Positions 19,507 to 27,840 of a stretch of 64,000 bases of DNA are shown piece by piece. Position 1 is the first letter of the stretch. Each line of letters opens with the position of its first letter. Below the pieces are notes generated by a model. That model searched no databases. It had not been told where the DNA came from and saw only the letters and a program-made list of their open reading frames with translations. A program made the position numbers and the translations under genes. This DNA comes from Cytophagales bacterium (GTDB lineage: Bacteria > Bacteroidota > Bacteroidia > Cytophagales > 172606-1), in NCBI GenBank assembly GCA_030446715.1, contig JAUJMU010000005.1, forward strand, positions 329,709-393,708, read 5' to 3'.

Positions 19507-21201
19507 ATGAAACCTCAACTACAAGCGGGTAAAAATCCCGGTAACTCCGTCTTTACTCCTATCCGGGTAGGGCCTTTTCGCACAGTATTTCTCCTCGTGC
19601 TGCTCTTTGGAGCGATGCTTCCTCTGGTCAACGGCTTTGCTCAGGTGCCCGGCAGGGCCAGCCGAGGCGCCGTCTCCCGCCCGAACATTCTCTGGATTAC
19701 CTGCGAGGACATGAGCCCCAACCTGCCGTCGTTCGGCGATTCAACCGTAGTCACCCCAAACCTGGACCGGCTGGCTGCGGAAGGCATCCGTTTTACGCAT
19801 TTGTTTTCCGTATCGGGCGTGTGCGCGCCGAGCCGCTCAGCCATCATCACCGGCATGTACCCTACCTACATGGGCACCCACCACATGCGGACGGGCTCCG
19901 GCGCCAGGGGCGGACTGGCGGATTACCAGGCCGTGCCTCCGCCCGAAGTGAAGTGTTTTTCCGAGTACCTGCGGGCCGGCGGCTACTACTGCACCAACAA
20001 CGAGAAAACCGACTACCAGTTCGGTACGCCGTTTACGGCCTGGGACGAAAACAGTCCGAAGGCCCACTGGCGGAACCGGCCAGAAGGCATGCCTTTCTTT
20101 GCGGTCTTCAACATCATGCGCACCCACGAGTCGCAGATCTGGGTACACCGGGATAAGCCCCTGCGGGTGGATCCGGCGGAGGTAAAGCTGCCGCCCTACT
20201 ACCCCGATACGCCCCTCGTCCGGCAGGACATAGCCCGTTATTACGATAACATCATGGTGATGGACAGCACGGTCGGGGGAATCATGCGCGAGTTGGCCGA
20301 AGACGGCCTGCTGGAAAAAACCATCATCTTTTTCTTCAGCGACCACGGGGCCGGCTTGCCCTGGTACAAACGGGAAGTCTACGACCGGGGACTGCGGGCC
20401 CCGCTCATCGTACGGTTTCCCGACCAAAGGGATGCGGGTACCGCCGAAAGTACCCTGCACAGTTTTGTAGACCTGGCCCCGACGGTTCTTTCTCTGGCTA
20501 ATCTGCCCATTCCCGGGCATTTGCAAGGCCAGGCTTTTCTGGGCGAGCAGCGGGCCAGGCAACCCCGGCAGTATATTTTCGCCGCCCGGGACCGGATGGA
20601 CGAACTCACCGACCTGGTGCGGGCCGTACGGGATGAGCGGTTCAAGTACATTCGCAACTACCAGCCCGACAAGCCGTATTACCAGGATTTGCCCTACCGC
20701 CGGCAAATGCCCCTCATGCAGGAAATCCTGCGGCTGTACCAAGCCGGTCAGTTGCCGGAGATCACCGGAAGATGGTTTGAAACCAAGCCGGCCGAGGAGT
20801 TGTACGATACCCAGAAGGACCCTTACGAATTGCGCAACCTGGCCCGGGACACCGCTTACCGGCAAGAACTCGACCGGCTGCGGAACGCTTTAACCGAATG
20901 GACGGTTCGCATGCGGGACAAAGGGTTTATGGCCGAAAAAGACCTGGTCGAAATTATGTGGCCCGGCCTGCAGCAGCCCCTTACGGCAGCGCCGGAGGTA
21001 GCTGGAACAAGTAAGTCCGGGAAGGGCATCCTGGTAAAGCTAAGTTGTGCAACGGCCGGCGCCTCCATTGCGTACCGGTTACACAACAACGGCCCGTGGC
21101 AGTTGTATCATGCCCCTATTCCGGTTCCCAAAGCGGCCAGCCTGACAGCGCGTGCGGTTCGGTACGGTTACAAACCAAGCCCTGAAGTTATACTTTTCTA
21201 A
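19507..21201 (+). CDS. Formylglycine-dependent sulfatase with C-terminal CHB_HEX_C-like domain
   Basis: The 564-residue protein is a type I sulfatase. RPNILWITCEDMSPNLPSFG supplies metal ligands, and the modification motif is Cys-Ala-Pro-Ser-Arg in SGVCAPSRSAIITGMYPT, whose Cys at about residue 106 becomes formylglycine. DHGAGLPWYKREVYDRGLR is the second metal/sulfate site. A hydrophobic leader (TVFLLVLLFGAMLPLVNGFA) indicates export. After residue 500, KLSCATAGASIAYRLHNNGP and ARAVRYGYKPSPEV resemble the beta-hexosaminidase C-terminal domain. The start at 19507 avoids overlap with the GH2 stop; in-frame ATGs at 19456 and 19486 are alternatives. It is probably co-transcribed with the GH2 gene. 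Confidence 0.9.
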   Translation: MKPQLQAGKNPGNSVFTPIRVGPFRTVFLLVLLFGAMLPLVNGFAQVPGRASRGAVSRPNILWITCEDMSPNLPSFGDSTVVTPNLDRLAAEGIRFTHLFSVSGVCAPSRSAIITGMYPTYMGTHHMRTGSGARGGLADYQAVPPPEVKCFSEYLRAGGYYCTNNEKTDYQFGTPFTAWDENSPKAHWRNRPEGMPFFAVFNIMRTHESQIWVHRDKPLRVDPAEVKLPPYYPDTPLVRQDIARYYDNIMVMDSTVGGIMRELAEDGLLEKTIIFFFSDHGAGLPWYKREVYDRGLRAPLIVRFPDQRDAGTAESTLHSFVDLAPTVLSLANLPIPGHLQGQAFLGEQRARQPRQYIFAARDRMDELTDLVRAVRDERFKYIRNYQPDKPYYQDLPYRRQMPLMQEILRLYQAGQLPEITGRWFETKPAEELYDTQKDPYELRNLARDTAYRQELDRLRNALTEWTVRMRDKGFMAEKDLVEIMWPGLQQPLTAAPEVAGTSKSGKGILVKLSCATAGASIAYRLHNNGPWQLYHAPIPVPKAASLTARAVRYGYKPSPEVILF

Positions 21202-21202
21202 A

Positions 21203-21381
21203 AGTGGTCTGCCGGTGCGCTTGAGGTCAAACCAGCGGTGTCCCTTCCCGGCCAGTTCTACCATCCGCTCCCGCAGTAAGGCTTCCAGGAACGTCGCCTG
21301 GCTCAGTCCTTCCGGCAGGTCGGGCAGATCGGCCCGCCTGCGCACCTGATTCACCGCCGCGTTTTTGGGCAGATGAAAAAC
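21203..21381 (-). pseudogene. Second SusD/RagB C-terminal fragment, cut by an IS
   Basis: The minus strand encodes AAVNQVRRRADLPDLPEGLS, then FLEALLRERMVELAGKGHRW and FDLKRTGRP, the diagnostic SusD C-terminal helix. It begins exactly at the truncated edge of the IS5-type element and ends at the sulfatase stop. It is a different SusD from the 14-kb remnant and has opposite orientation, so two SusD genes once flanked or entered this locus. Confidence 0.8.
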
Positions 21382-22015
21382 TGATGTGATCCTGGTAAAG
21401 AAACAAAAAGATGATTGTACGGATGTCATCATAATCGTAGCCCTTGTCAGCACGGAAGTGCTGCGGATTTTCCTCATCAGGCAAAGGTGGCAGCAGGGGC
21501 ATGCTATCCGGCAGGGGTTTCACCTGCTTCTTGTCATGCACATTGGCACCGGTTACCGTCAGGGCGATTGGTAAGCCGCGGGCCTGGGTAAGAATGTGTC
21601 TTTTGGTGCCTCCTTTGCCTCTGTGGGTTGGATCAGGCCCTGCGTCTTGTCCTCCCGGGGGGGCTTTGCCGGAAGCAGAGTCTATGCATTGCCACTCCCG
21701 GTCCGGATTCCCTTCCACCTGATTGTGCATCAGACCAGGGTGCCAGAGTTGATAAAACACCCCTGCCTTTACCCACTCCTGATAACGGTCATGGGCAGTA
21801 GAACAGGCGGCTAACTGCCGGGGCAGCGCCTGCCACTGAATACCGGTTCTGAGCACGTAGAACATGGCCTGAAACAGTTTGTAATCATCCACCCTCCTTC
21901 TGCCTCCCCGTGGTTTTGGTTTTTCGGCTGGCAAAAGCGGCTGGAGGGCCAGCCATAGTTCTTCTGTTGGTAAACAGATCGGGTTTACCGTACTTTCACG
22001 TTCCGATGGCTTCAT
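21382..22015 (-). pseudogene. IS5-type transposase, C-terminally truncated
   Basis: Reading from ATG 22015, the protein begins MKPSERESTVNPICLPTEEL and includes CIDSASGKAPPGGQDAGPDP, the first catalytic Asp region, and RADKGYDYDDIR, the second. It loses the conserved Glu segment (present in copy 2 as RRVCERTHSWMNRFRRI) and runs into neighbouring sequence in an irrelevant frame. It differs from copy 2 at one seen residue (YDYDD versus YDYED). It cannot be active by itself. Confidence 0.9.
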
Positions 22016-22081
22016 GGAGATGGTGTTTTGTTTGAGTCGTGTCTTTCAAAATTACCATTCTCCTGAAGTTTTCGGATAGAC
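21382..22081 (-). mobile_element. IS5-type element, copy 1, truncated
   Basis: The transposase start and the outer terminal repeat GTTTTCGGATAGAC (22068-22081) are present. Sequence matches copy 2 at 30.6-31.5 kb almost base for base until position 21382, where it jumps to SusD sequence. The C-terminal 70 or so transposase residues and the other terminal repeat are missing. The two copies are in opposite orientation. Confidence 0.9.
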
Positions 22082-22421
22082 TCTCAATAACCCAAGCCGT
22101 TGTTGTTGGAATTCGCTAAAGTCCTCTCTGCTGGTCGGCTCAATAAGCCGTGGGCAAACTTCACCCTGAACTACAGCAGCCGGGCAAGGCGTCGCCTGTG
22201 GATAGTATGGCAGGTGGTCGAGGTGTACGATTGGTTGGACGTGTAGGGTGCCGCCAAGTTGCGCGGGTGGGAGCAGCCCCGGCAGACAGAAGTTCGGCAG
22301 GACTGGAAAACGGGCTTGGAAAACAGTTCGCCAAGGGGTATTATTACTTTGACAAAAGAGGATCGTCAACGACCCTTTAACGCCGCAGTAAAACGCCTTT
22401 GACAAACCCGGGCCACTAAAC
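22082..22421. other. Region between IS5 copy 1 and hsdM
   Basis: About 340 bp. The plus strand holds a short frame at about 22139-22246 (LNKPWANFTLNYSSRARRRL) that looks like a gene scrap but cannot be assigned. No complete gene and no hsdR are present; the promoter for hsdM presumably lies in the second half. Confidence 0.4.
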
Positions 22422-24020
22422 ATGTCCAGCGAACAGAAACGCATATTAGAGCAACAACTTTGGAACATTGCCAATGCCCTCCGGGGTAAGATGGATGCCG
22501 ATGAATTCCGGGATTATATTCTCGGGTTCATCTTTTACAAGTACCTCTCCGAGAAGATGGAGGCCTACGCCAACGAGATTCTGAAGCAGGATGAGATTGC
22601 CTTCGTGGACATTGATGAACACACGCCCGACGGACAGGAGTACCTGGCCGTAATTAAGGACGAAGCCTTGCTGAAGCTGGGCTATTTTCTCAAACCGTCT
22701 GAGCTGTTCCGCATGATTGCCAGGCGCAGCAACGCCAAACCGGACAAGGAAAACCAGTCGGAGGGCGACCAGACCGCAACCAACTTCATCCTGGCCGACC
22801 TTGCGGCCATCCTCAACAACATCGAGCAAAGCACAATGGGAACCGACAGCGAAGAAGATTTTAATAAGCTCTTCGAAGACCTGGACTTAACCTCCAGCAA
22901 GCTCGGCCGCACGGAATCCGCTAAAAACGCCCTGATTGCCAAAGTGCTGGGGCACCTGGATGCCATCGACTTCCAGTTGAGCAACAGCGACGCCGACGTG
23001 CTGGGCGACGCCTACGAATACATGATCGGGCAGTTTGCCAGCGGCGCCGGCAAAAAGGCCGGTGAGTTCTACACCCCGCAGCAGGTCTCGAAGGTGTTGG
23101 CCAAGCTGGTGACTACGGGGAAAACCAAGCTGCGGTCGGTCTACGACCCTACCTGCGGTTCGGGGTCGCTGCTGCTGCGGGTAGCCAAAGAGGTACAGGA
23201 AGTGTCCAACTTTTTTGGGCAGGAACTCAATCGCACCACCTACAACCTGGCCCGCATGAACATGATTCTGCACGACGTGCATTACCGCAAGTTCGACATC
23301 CGCCAGGACGATACGCTGGAGCACCCGCACCACCTCAACAAGCGGTTCGAAGCCATTGTCGCCAACCCGCCCTTCTCGGCGCAGTGGAGCGCCAACCCGC
23401 TGCACCTGTCCGACGACCGCTTCGGCCAGTACGGCAAGCTGGCCCCGGCATCGAAGGCGGACTTTGCCTTTGTGCAACACATGGTGTACCACCTGGCCGA
23501 AAACGGCATCATGGCCGTGGTAGTGCCGCACGGGGTGCTCTTCCGGGGCGGGGCCGAAGGCCATATCCGCCAGCACCTGGTGGAGGATAAGAATTACCTG
23601 GACGCCGTGGTCGGCTTGCCGGCCAACATCTTCTACGGCACGGGTATCCCCACGGCCATCCTGGTATTCAAGAAGTGCCGCGAAAACCCGGAAGACGTGC
23701 TCTTCATTGACGCCAGCGCCCATTACGAAAAGGCCAAAAACCAGAACGTGCTGCGCGACACCGACATTGAAAAAATCGTCTCTACCTACCGGGGGCGGCT
23801 GACCGAAGACAAGTACAGCTTCCGGGCGAGCCTGGAAGAGATCAAGGAGAACGAATTCAACCTCAACATTCCGCGGTACGTGGATACGTTCGCCGAGGAA
23901 GATTCGATTGACCTGGGCGAACTGTCGGCGCAGTTGCAGGCCCTCGACAGCGACATGGTTGCCACGGACGCCACGATTGCCGACTTCTGCCGGCAACTGA
24001 ACATCCCCACGCCTTTTTAA
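22422..24020 (+). CDS. hsdM: Type I restriction-modification system, modification subunit HsdM
   Basis: The 532-residue protein is the adenine-N6 methyltransferase subunit of a type I system. The N-terminal helical HsdM domain (ILEQQLWNIANALRGKMDAD, FIFYKYLSEKMEAYANEIL) is followed by the catalytic domain with the SAM site DPTCGSGSLLLRVAKE near residue 241 and the catalytic ANPPFSAQW near 314. Length is normal. Its stop overlaps the start of the kinase-like gene by one base (TAATG), and hsdS follows. No hsdR is in the window. Since hsdS is interrupted by an IS, methylation from this locus is probably lost. Confidence 0.95.
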   Translation: MSSEQKRILEQQLWNIANALRGKMDADEFRDYILGFIFYKYLSEKMEAYANEILKQDEIAFVDIDEHTPDGQEYLAVIKDEALLKLGYFLKPSELFRMIARRSNAKPDKENQSEGDQTATNFILADLAAILNNIEQSTMGTDSEEDFNKLFEDLDLTSSKLGRTESAKNALIAKVLGHLDAIDFQLSNSDADVLGDAYEYMIGQFASGAGKKAGEFYTPQQVSKVLAKLVTTGKTKLRSVYDPTCGSGSLLLRVAKEVQEVSNFFGQELNRTTYNLARMNMILHDVHYRKFDIRQDDTLEHPHHLNKRFEAIVANPPFSAQWSANPLHLSDDRFGQYGKLAPASKADFAFVQHMVYHLAENGIMAVVVPHGVLFRGGAEGHIRQHLVEDKNYLDAVVGLPANIFYGTGIPTAILVFKKCRENPEDVLFIDASAHYEKAKNQNVLRDTDIEKIVSTYRGRLTEDKYSFRASLEEIKENEFNLNIPRYVDTFAEEDSIDLGELSAQLQALDSDMVATDATIADFCRQLNIPTPF

Positions 24021-24550
24021 TGCCCGGCGTCATGAAGTACCCCCGACAACTTTCGGCCGGAGCCAATAACACCGTGATTGCGCTTTCGGAAACTGAGGTA
24101 GCCAAGCTCTACACCGGTGATACGCGTTCGGACATCGGCTCGGAGGCCGAGAAGATGAAGTTTGCCAATGCCGTAAACGGCTTGGTGGTTAAGTTCGTGC
24201 GGCTGGACTTTCACGAGGCGCTGCAAGCCGAGATGCTGGTGATGGAACGACTCAAACCGCTTGATTTCCGGGCTTATGAAGTAGAACGCCGCGAACTCTG
24301 GCTTGATGTGTTTGAAGATGAACTGACCCAGTTGCACCGGGCTGGTTTTGTGCACCGCGATTTGCGGCGGCCCTCCGACATTGGCGGACTGGTCTTCGAC
24401 AACATTCTGCTGACCGAAGGGGGGCTGCGGCTCATTGACGTGGGCATATCGGCCCTGCGCCACCAGGTTGGCGACCGGATTTTTGCGAAATACCTCGAAA
24501 CCGAGCAAGGGGAACTCCAGCAGTTCAAAACGTATTTTATCAACCGTTAA
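24020..24550 (+). CDS. Small protein-kinase-like protein coupled to hsdM
   Basis: The 176-residue protein has a stripped-down kinase layout. AKLYT with Lys29 could be the ATP-contacting lysine and SEAEKMKFAN the helix C glutamate. The catalytic loop is H112-R-D in GFVHRDLRRPSDIGG, a metal-binding Asn may be N128 in FDNILL, and D140-V-G stands where DFG would be. Between HRD and the Asn there are nine more residues than in ordinary kinases. At 176 residues it is well below the usual 250 or more. Start overlaps the hsdM stop by one base, so it is translated with the methylase. It could be a kinase, a pseudokinase or an AMPylase-like regulator of the restriction system. Confidence 0.65.
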   Translation: MPGVMKYPRQLSAGANNTVIALSETEVAKLYTGDTRSDIGSEAEKMKFANAVNGLVVKFVRLDFHEALQAEMLVMERLKPLDFRAYEVERRELWLDVFEDELTQLHRAGFVHRDLRRPSDIGGLVFDNILLTEGGLRLIDVGISALRHQVGDRIFAKYLETEQGELQQFKTYFINR

Positions 24551-24619
24551 CGTGGGTGCGGCGACTGTGGTGCAAAAACGTGTTTGGACTTACCTGCACT
24601 TCCCGGATCATTTTGCCTT

Positions 24620-24732
24620 GAGTTGTGGCAAAATTGGGAAATACGCTGTTTTCCAATTGATTGACAAAATATGTACAACAGAGCGTGCTCACCAGTGAAG
24701 AGATTGAAAAAGAATTAGACCCGAATAAGTAG
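24620..24732 (+). pseudogene. Unidentified C-terminal gene scrap between the kinase-like gene and hsdS
   Basis: In one frame the plus strand reads GKIG, then VAKLGNTLFSN interrupted by a stop, then LTKYVQQSVLTSEEIEKELD to a stop at 24732, 3 bp before hsdS. The last 20 residues look like a genuine acidic protein C-terminus. Genes often inserted between hsdM and hsdS (for example RhuM-like or Fic-like proteins) are candidates, but there is too little left to tell. Confidence 0.35.
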
Positions 24733-24735
24733 AAC

Positions 24736-25166
24736 ATGGAATTAGCTATTGAAGAACAAGTGCCTGTATTGCGGTTCCCGGAGTTTGATGGGGAGTGGAA
24801 GGAGAAGAAGGTTAAAGACGTATTGAAGCGAGTATCACTACCCGTTAAGGTCGCTGAAAGTGAATATTACAGAGAGATTGGAATACGGTCTCACGGAAAG
24901 GGAGTCTTCCATAAAGAACCGGTAACCGGTAAATCGTTGGGCGATAAGCGGGTGTTTTGGGTTCAAGAAGATACATTTATTGTAAATATTGTTTTTGCTT
25001 GGGAGCAAGCGGTAGCAAAAACGACTAAAGACGAGGTCGGCTTTATAGCTTCCCACCGTTTTCCAATGTATGAACCGCTGGATAACCAGTCTTACCTGGA
25101 CTACATGGTATATTTTTTCTTGACAAAAAGAGGAAAAAGTCTTTTAGAATTAGCGTCGCCGGGAGG
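24736..25166 (+). pseudogene. hsdS: Type I specificity subunit HsdS, N-terminal half, interrupted by IS21-type element
   Basis: The frame starts with VPVLRFPEFDGEWKEKKVKD, the canonical HsdS entry (RFPEF.GEW), and covers most of the first target recognition domain, ending at LLELASPGG, the stretch that normally leads into the first conserved spacer helix. The IS left end follows at once. No second half of hsdS is found after the right IS end at 27927, so an adjacent deletion accompanied or followed the insertion. Confidence 0.9.
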
Positions 25167-26104
25167 TGAGCATACTGCGAAAAATTGAGCCACCCCTGCC
25201 GTTTTCTGTTGAGCAGGGGGTAACGGAGTAAACTGAGCCAGTTGTGGATAAGCAGGCAGGTCAAAAAATAATAGTTTGAAAGTGCTTTGGCTGATAACCA
25301 TTCCAGCCAGCGTCTTTCAAGCCATGGCCAACCTGAGAAAACCCATGTTTCAGATCCGCCGCCTGCCAGAGTTAAAAGTCCAGGGTAAAAGCAAACGCAA
25401 GATTGCCACTGTCCCTAGGCTTTCCCGCAATACCGTCCAGAGTTACCTTGATAGTTTTGAGGGCCACTTTCCGGATCTGTCGGAAGTGCTTCTCTGGAGC
25501 GATGAAGCCCTTGACCGGTTTATCCGCCTGCCCGCAAAAACGGAGACTGTCCCTGATCCGGCTCATGCCGGGTTATACAGGCTTTTTGAGGGCTACCCGA
25601 AAGAACTTGCCAGAACCGGCGTGAGCCGCTACACGCTCTGGATGGAGTACCGGAAGGTGAATCCGGAGGGGTTGAAGTACTCTCAGTTCTGTACCCTTTT
25701 CCGCACCTGGCAAGGGGCCCGGAAGACGGTGATGCACCTGGAGCATAAAGCCGGTGAAAAACTTTTTGTGGACTTTGCCGGCAAGAAGCTGTATCTGACC
25801 AATGCCATCACCGGAGAGGTAACAGCGGTGGAATTCTTTGTGGCCATTCTGCCCTGCTCACAACTGTGTTTTGCCCTGGCGGCAGGTTCCCGGCAGAAAG
25901 CTGATTTCATACCGGCGCTACAAAAGACACTTGAATACATTGGAGGCGTACCCCAGGCTATTGTACCGGACAATCTGAAAACAGCCGTTACCAAAGCTGA
26001 CCGTTACGAGCCACAGATCAACGAGACGATGGAGGACTTCGCCTCCCACTACAAAACCTGCTTTCTGCCGGCAAGAGCGGGTAAACCAAAAGACAAGGCG
26101 AAGT

Positions 26105-26131
26105 GGACCTGACACCTCGTGTCATCGGTCC
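26105..26131 (+). repeat. Hairpin insertion A in istA (GGACC...GGTCC)
   Basis: 27 nt, with outer stem GGACC/GGTCC, inner stem GACAC/GTGTC and loop CTC. It sits after codon AAG of the conserved KDKAK segment. Expected protein here is KAKVE-SAVNILYG; the observed distance is 31 nt too long and a stop appears at once (KAKWT, stop). The flanking T and ACAGGA may also be part of the insertion. Confidence 0.8.
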
Positions 26132-26383
26132 ACAGGAGAATCGGCAGTAAATATTCTCTACGGCCGCATTTACGCTCCCCTGCGAAACCGCGTCTTTCAT
26201 ACCCTTGCTGAACTCAACCAGGCCGTCAGGGAATTGCTTGACCAGCATAACCAGCTGCTCTTTCAGGGCAGGGACTACTCGCGCAGGTCTTACTTTGAGG
26301 CAGTTGAAAAACAGACGCTGCTGCCCCTGCCCGGCCAGCACTACCAGTTGCGCAGTTTCTCCTTTGGCAAAGTACACCCCAAT

Positions 26384-26413
26384 GGACCTGCCAACCATGA
26401 GCATCTGGGGTCC
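26384..26413 (+). repeat. Hairpin insertion B in istA (GGACC...GGTCC)
   Basis: 30 nt, with outer stem GGACC/GGTCC and inner pairing CCA/TGG and ATG/CAT around AG. It lies between codons for VHPN and HVLLKEDKHHY. Replacing it by a single base restores VHPN-x-HVLLKED in frame (net +29). Confidence 0.85.
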
Positions 26414-26614
26414 GCCACGTGCTGCTCAAGGAGGACAAACACCATTATTCCGTACCCTACTACCTGACAGGCAAGCAGGTCAAGCTGATCTGTACAGAGG
26501 AGACAGTGGAGATATATCATCAGCACAAGCGGGTAGCGGTTCACGTGCGGAACGTGCGTAAGTACGGCTACCCGACTCAAAAAGAGCACCTGCCGGCTAA
26601 TCAGCAGTGGGTGT

Positions 26615-26640
26615 GTAGCCGATCTTTGTCGCAGAGGTAC
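26615..26640 (+). repeat. Hairpin insertion C in istA, in frame, different termini
   Basis: GTA-CC-TCT pairs with AGA-GG-TAC around a 7-nt loop with two small bulges. It encodes about ten residues (CSRSLSQRYD) between QQWV and WSVEYFVERA, a junction where IS21 transposases normally have one to three residues. It lacks the GGACC/GGTCC ends and keeps frame, so it may be a relative of the others or ordinary length variation. Confidence 0.5.
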
Positions 26641-26800
26641 GACTGGTCAGTGGAATACTTTGTGGAACGGGCCAGCCGCATCGGCAGCAGTACCCGTTCA
26701 GCCGTGGAAGACTTGCTCTCCGGACGTCCTTACCCGGAACAGGCATACAAAAGTTGTGCAGGTGTGCTTTCCCTGGAGAGGAGATACGGCAAAGACCGGC

Positions 26801-26832
26801 GGACCTCACGATAAGATCGTGATCTCAGGTCC
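26801..26832 (+). repeat. Hairpin insertion D in istA (GGACCT...AGGTCC)
   Basis: 32 nt, with outer stem GGACCT/AGGTCC, inner stem CACGAT/ATCGTG and loop AAG. It splits the conserved SLERRYGKDR / EKACERALLYRA boundary. Replacing it with one base gives KDR-(CNG)-EKACE in frame (net +31). Confidence 0.85.
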
Positions 26833-27067
26833 GGAAAAAGCCTGTGAGCGGGCTCTTTTGTACCGGGCCACTTCCTGCCGGCTGATCTGCACGATTCTGG
26901 AAAAGGAACCCGACCGCCTTCAAACAGATCCACCAGAGAGGAAAGAAGAGAAAATCATCCTGCATGAAAACATCCGCGGGGCACTGGCTTACCAGTAACG
27001 CTGCCATACCGGAACTACTCAATCCATTCTCAATCCCTTATCCTTTCATTTACCTGACTTCTTCGCT

Positions 27068-27840
27068 ATGAACAATCAGGCAACCCTGGACCCCGAGCCT
27101 ATCTTCGTAGTAGAGATACAATGCGTGAACTCTCCCTTACGGGTATGGCTCAGGCCTTTGAGAGTTTACTTTCCCTGCCAGTAGACAAACAACCTGCCAC
27201 CGACATGACAGTGGCTCAGTTAGTAGAAGCTGAGCATCTGCACCGATGGCACCGCAGAACACAGCTATCGGTTAAAAATGCCCGCTTCCGCTACAAAGCC
27301 GGCATTGAAGAAGCGGAGTATCCCCAGGAGCGGAATCTGGACAGGAATCTGGTGCTGCGGCTGGCTGACACCAGTTTCATTACCCGTCACGAGAATGTGC
27401 TCATTACCGGGGCTACCGGCTGCGGGAAGAGTTTTCTGGCCACTGCCCTTGGCTATCAGGCCTGCCAGAGCGGCTCTAAAGCCGGCTATTTTGCCCTGCC
27501 CAAACTCCTGCAAAAGCTTCACCTGGCTACCGCTGATGGCTCCTATGCCAGAGAGCTGGCCCGGCTGGAGAAACTGCACTTGCTGATACTGGACGATTGG
27601 GGCCTGACTGCTGTAGACCTTCCTGCCCGCATGGCCATCCTGCAGATCATGGAAGACCGCCATGGGAAAGGCTCTACCATCATCACTTCTCAACTACCCG
27701 TGAGTAAGTGGTACGAGTACCTGGCTGATCCAACGCTTGCCGATGCCATCCTGGACCGTATCCTTCATCAGGCTCACCGGATAGAGCTCAAAGGTGGCTC
27801 CTTGAGAAAAAGAAAAAACCTCTCGGAAATTACCGGTTGA
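27068..27840 (+). CDS. istB: IS21 helper ATPase IstB, 5' end disrupted by an insertion
   Basis: IstB is the AAA+ ATPase that helps IstA choose and capture target DNA. The intact body from ATG 27121 (239 residues) has Walker A GATGCGKSFLATAL, Walker B LLILDDWG, sensor STIITSQLPVSKW and the C-terminal RIELKGGSLRKR. The natural start is probably ATG 27068 (MNNQATL), but a 26-nt insertion at 27091-27116 shifts the frame; removing it gives MNNQATLDTMRELSLTGMA. Translation from the internal Met may still give a working protein lacking nine residues. Confidence 0.9.
27091..27116 (+). repeat. Insertion F at the start of istB
   Basis: 26 nt placed within the codons for MNNQATLD-TMREL; the junction reads GGACC like the other insertions but the matching GGTCC is absent. 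A 5-bp stem TATCT/AGATA (27100-27104 with 27114-27118) is present. Exact removal restores the frame to the downstream istB. Confidence 0.6.

Larger units (their letters stand above)
25324..26998 (+). pseudogene. istA: IS21 transposase IstA, broken by four hairpin insertions
   Basis: IstA is the DDE transposase of IS21-type elements. The N-terminus has a helix-turn-helix (SKRKIATVPRLSRNTVQSYL), and the integrase core shows LFVDFAGKKL and VPDNLKTAVTKADRYEPQIN. The reading frame is 1, then 2, then 1, then 2 along the gene. The changes fall exactly at insertions of net 31 nt (26104-26134 region), 29 nt (26384-26413) and 31 nt (26801-26832); a fourth insertion near 26613-26642 keeps frame. Taking these out gives a continuous, normal-looking IstA of about 520 residues ending RGALAYQ. 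As it stands no full-length protein can be made by ordinary decoding. Confidence 0.85.

Noticed and set aside
19837-20865. 342-codon minus-strand frame
   Set aside because: Antisense to the sulfatase, with no recognisable domain.
22887-23996. Long minus-strand frame opposite hsdM
   Set aside because: Antisense to the catalytic part of HsdM, low-complexity His/Val/Gly composition typical of shadows in GC-rich genes.
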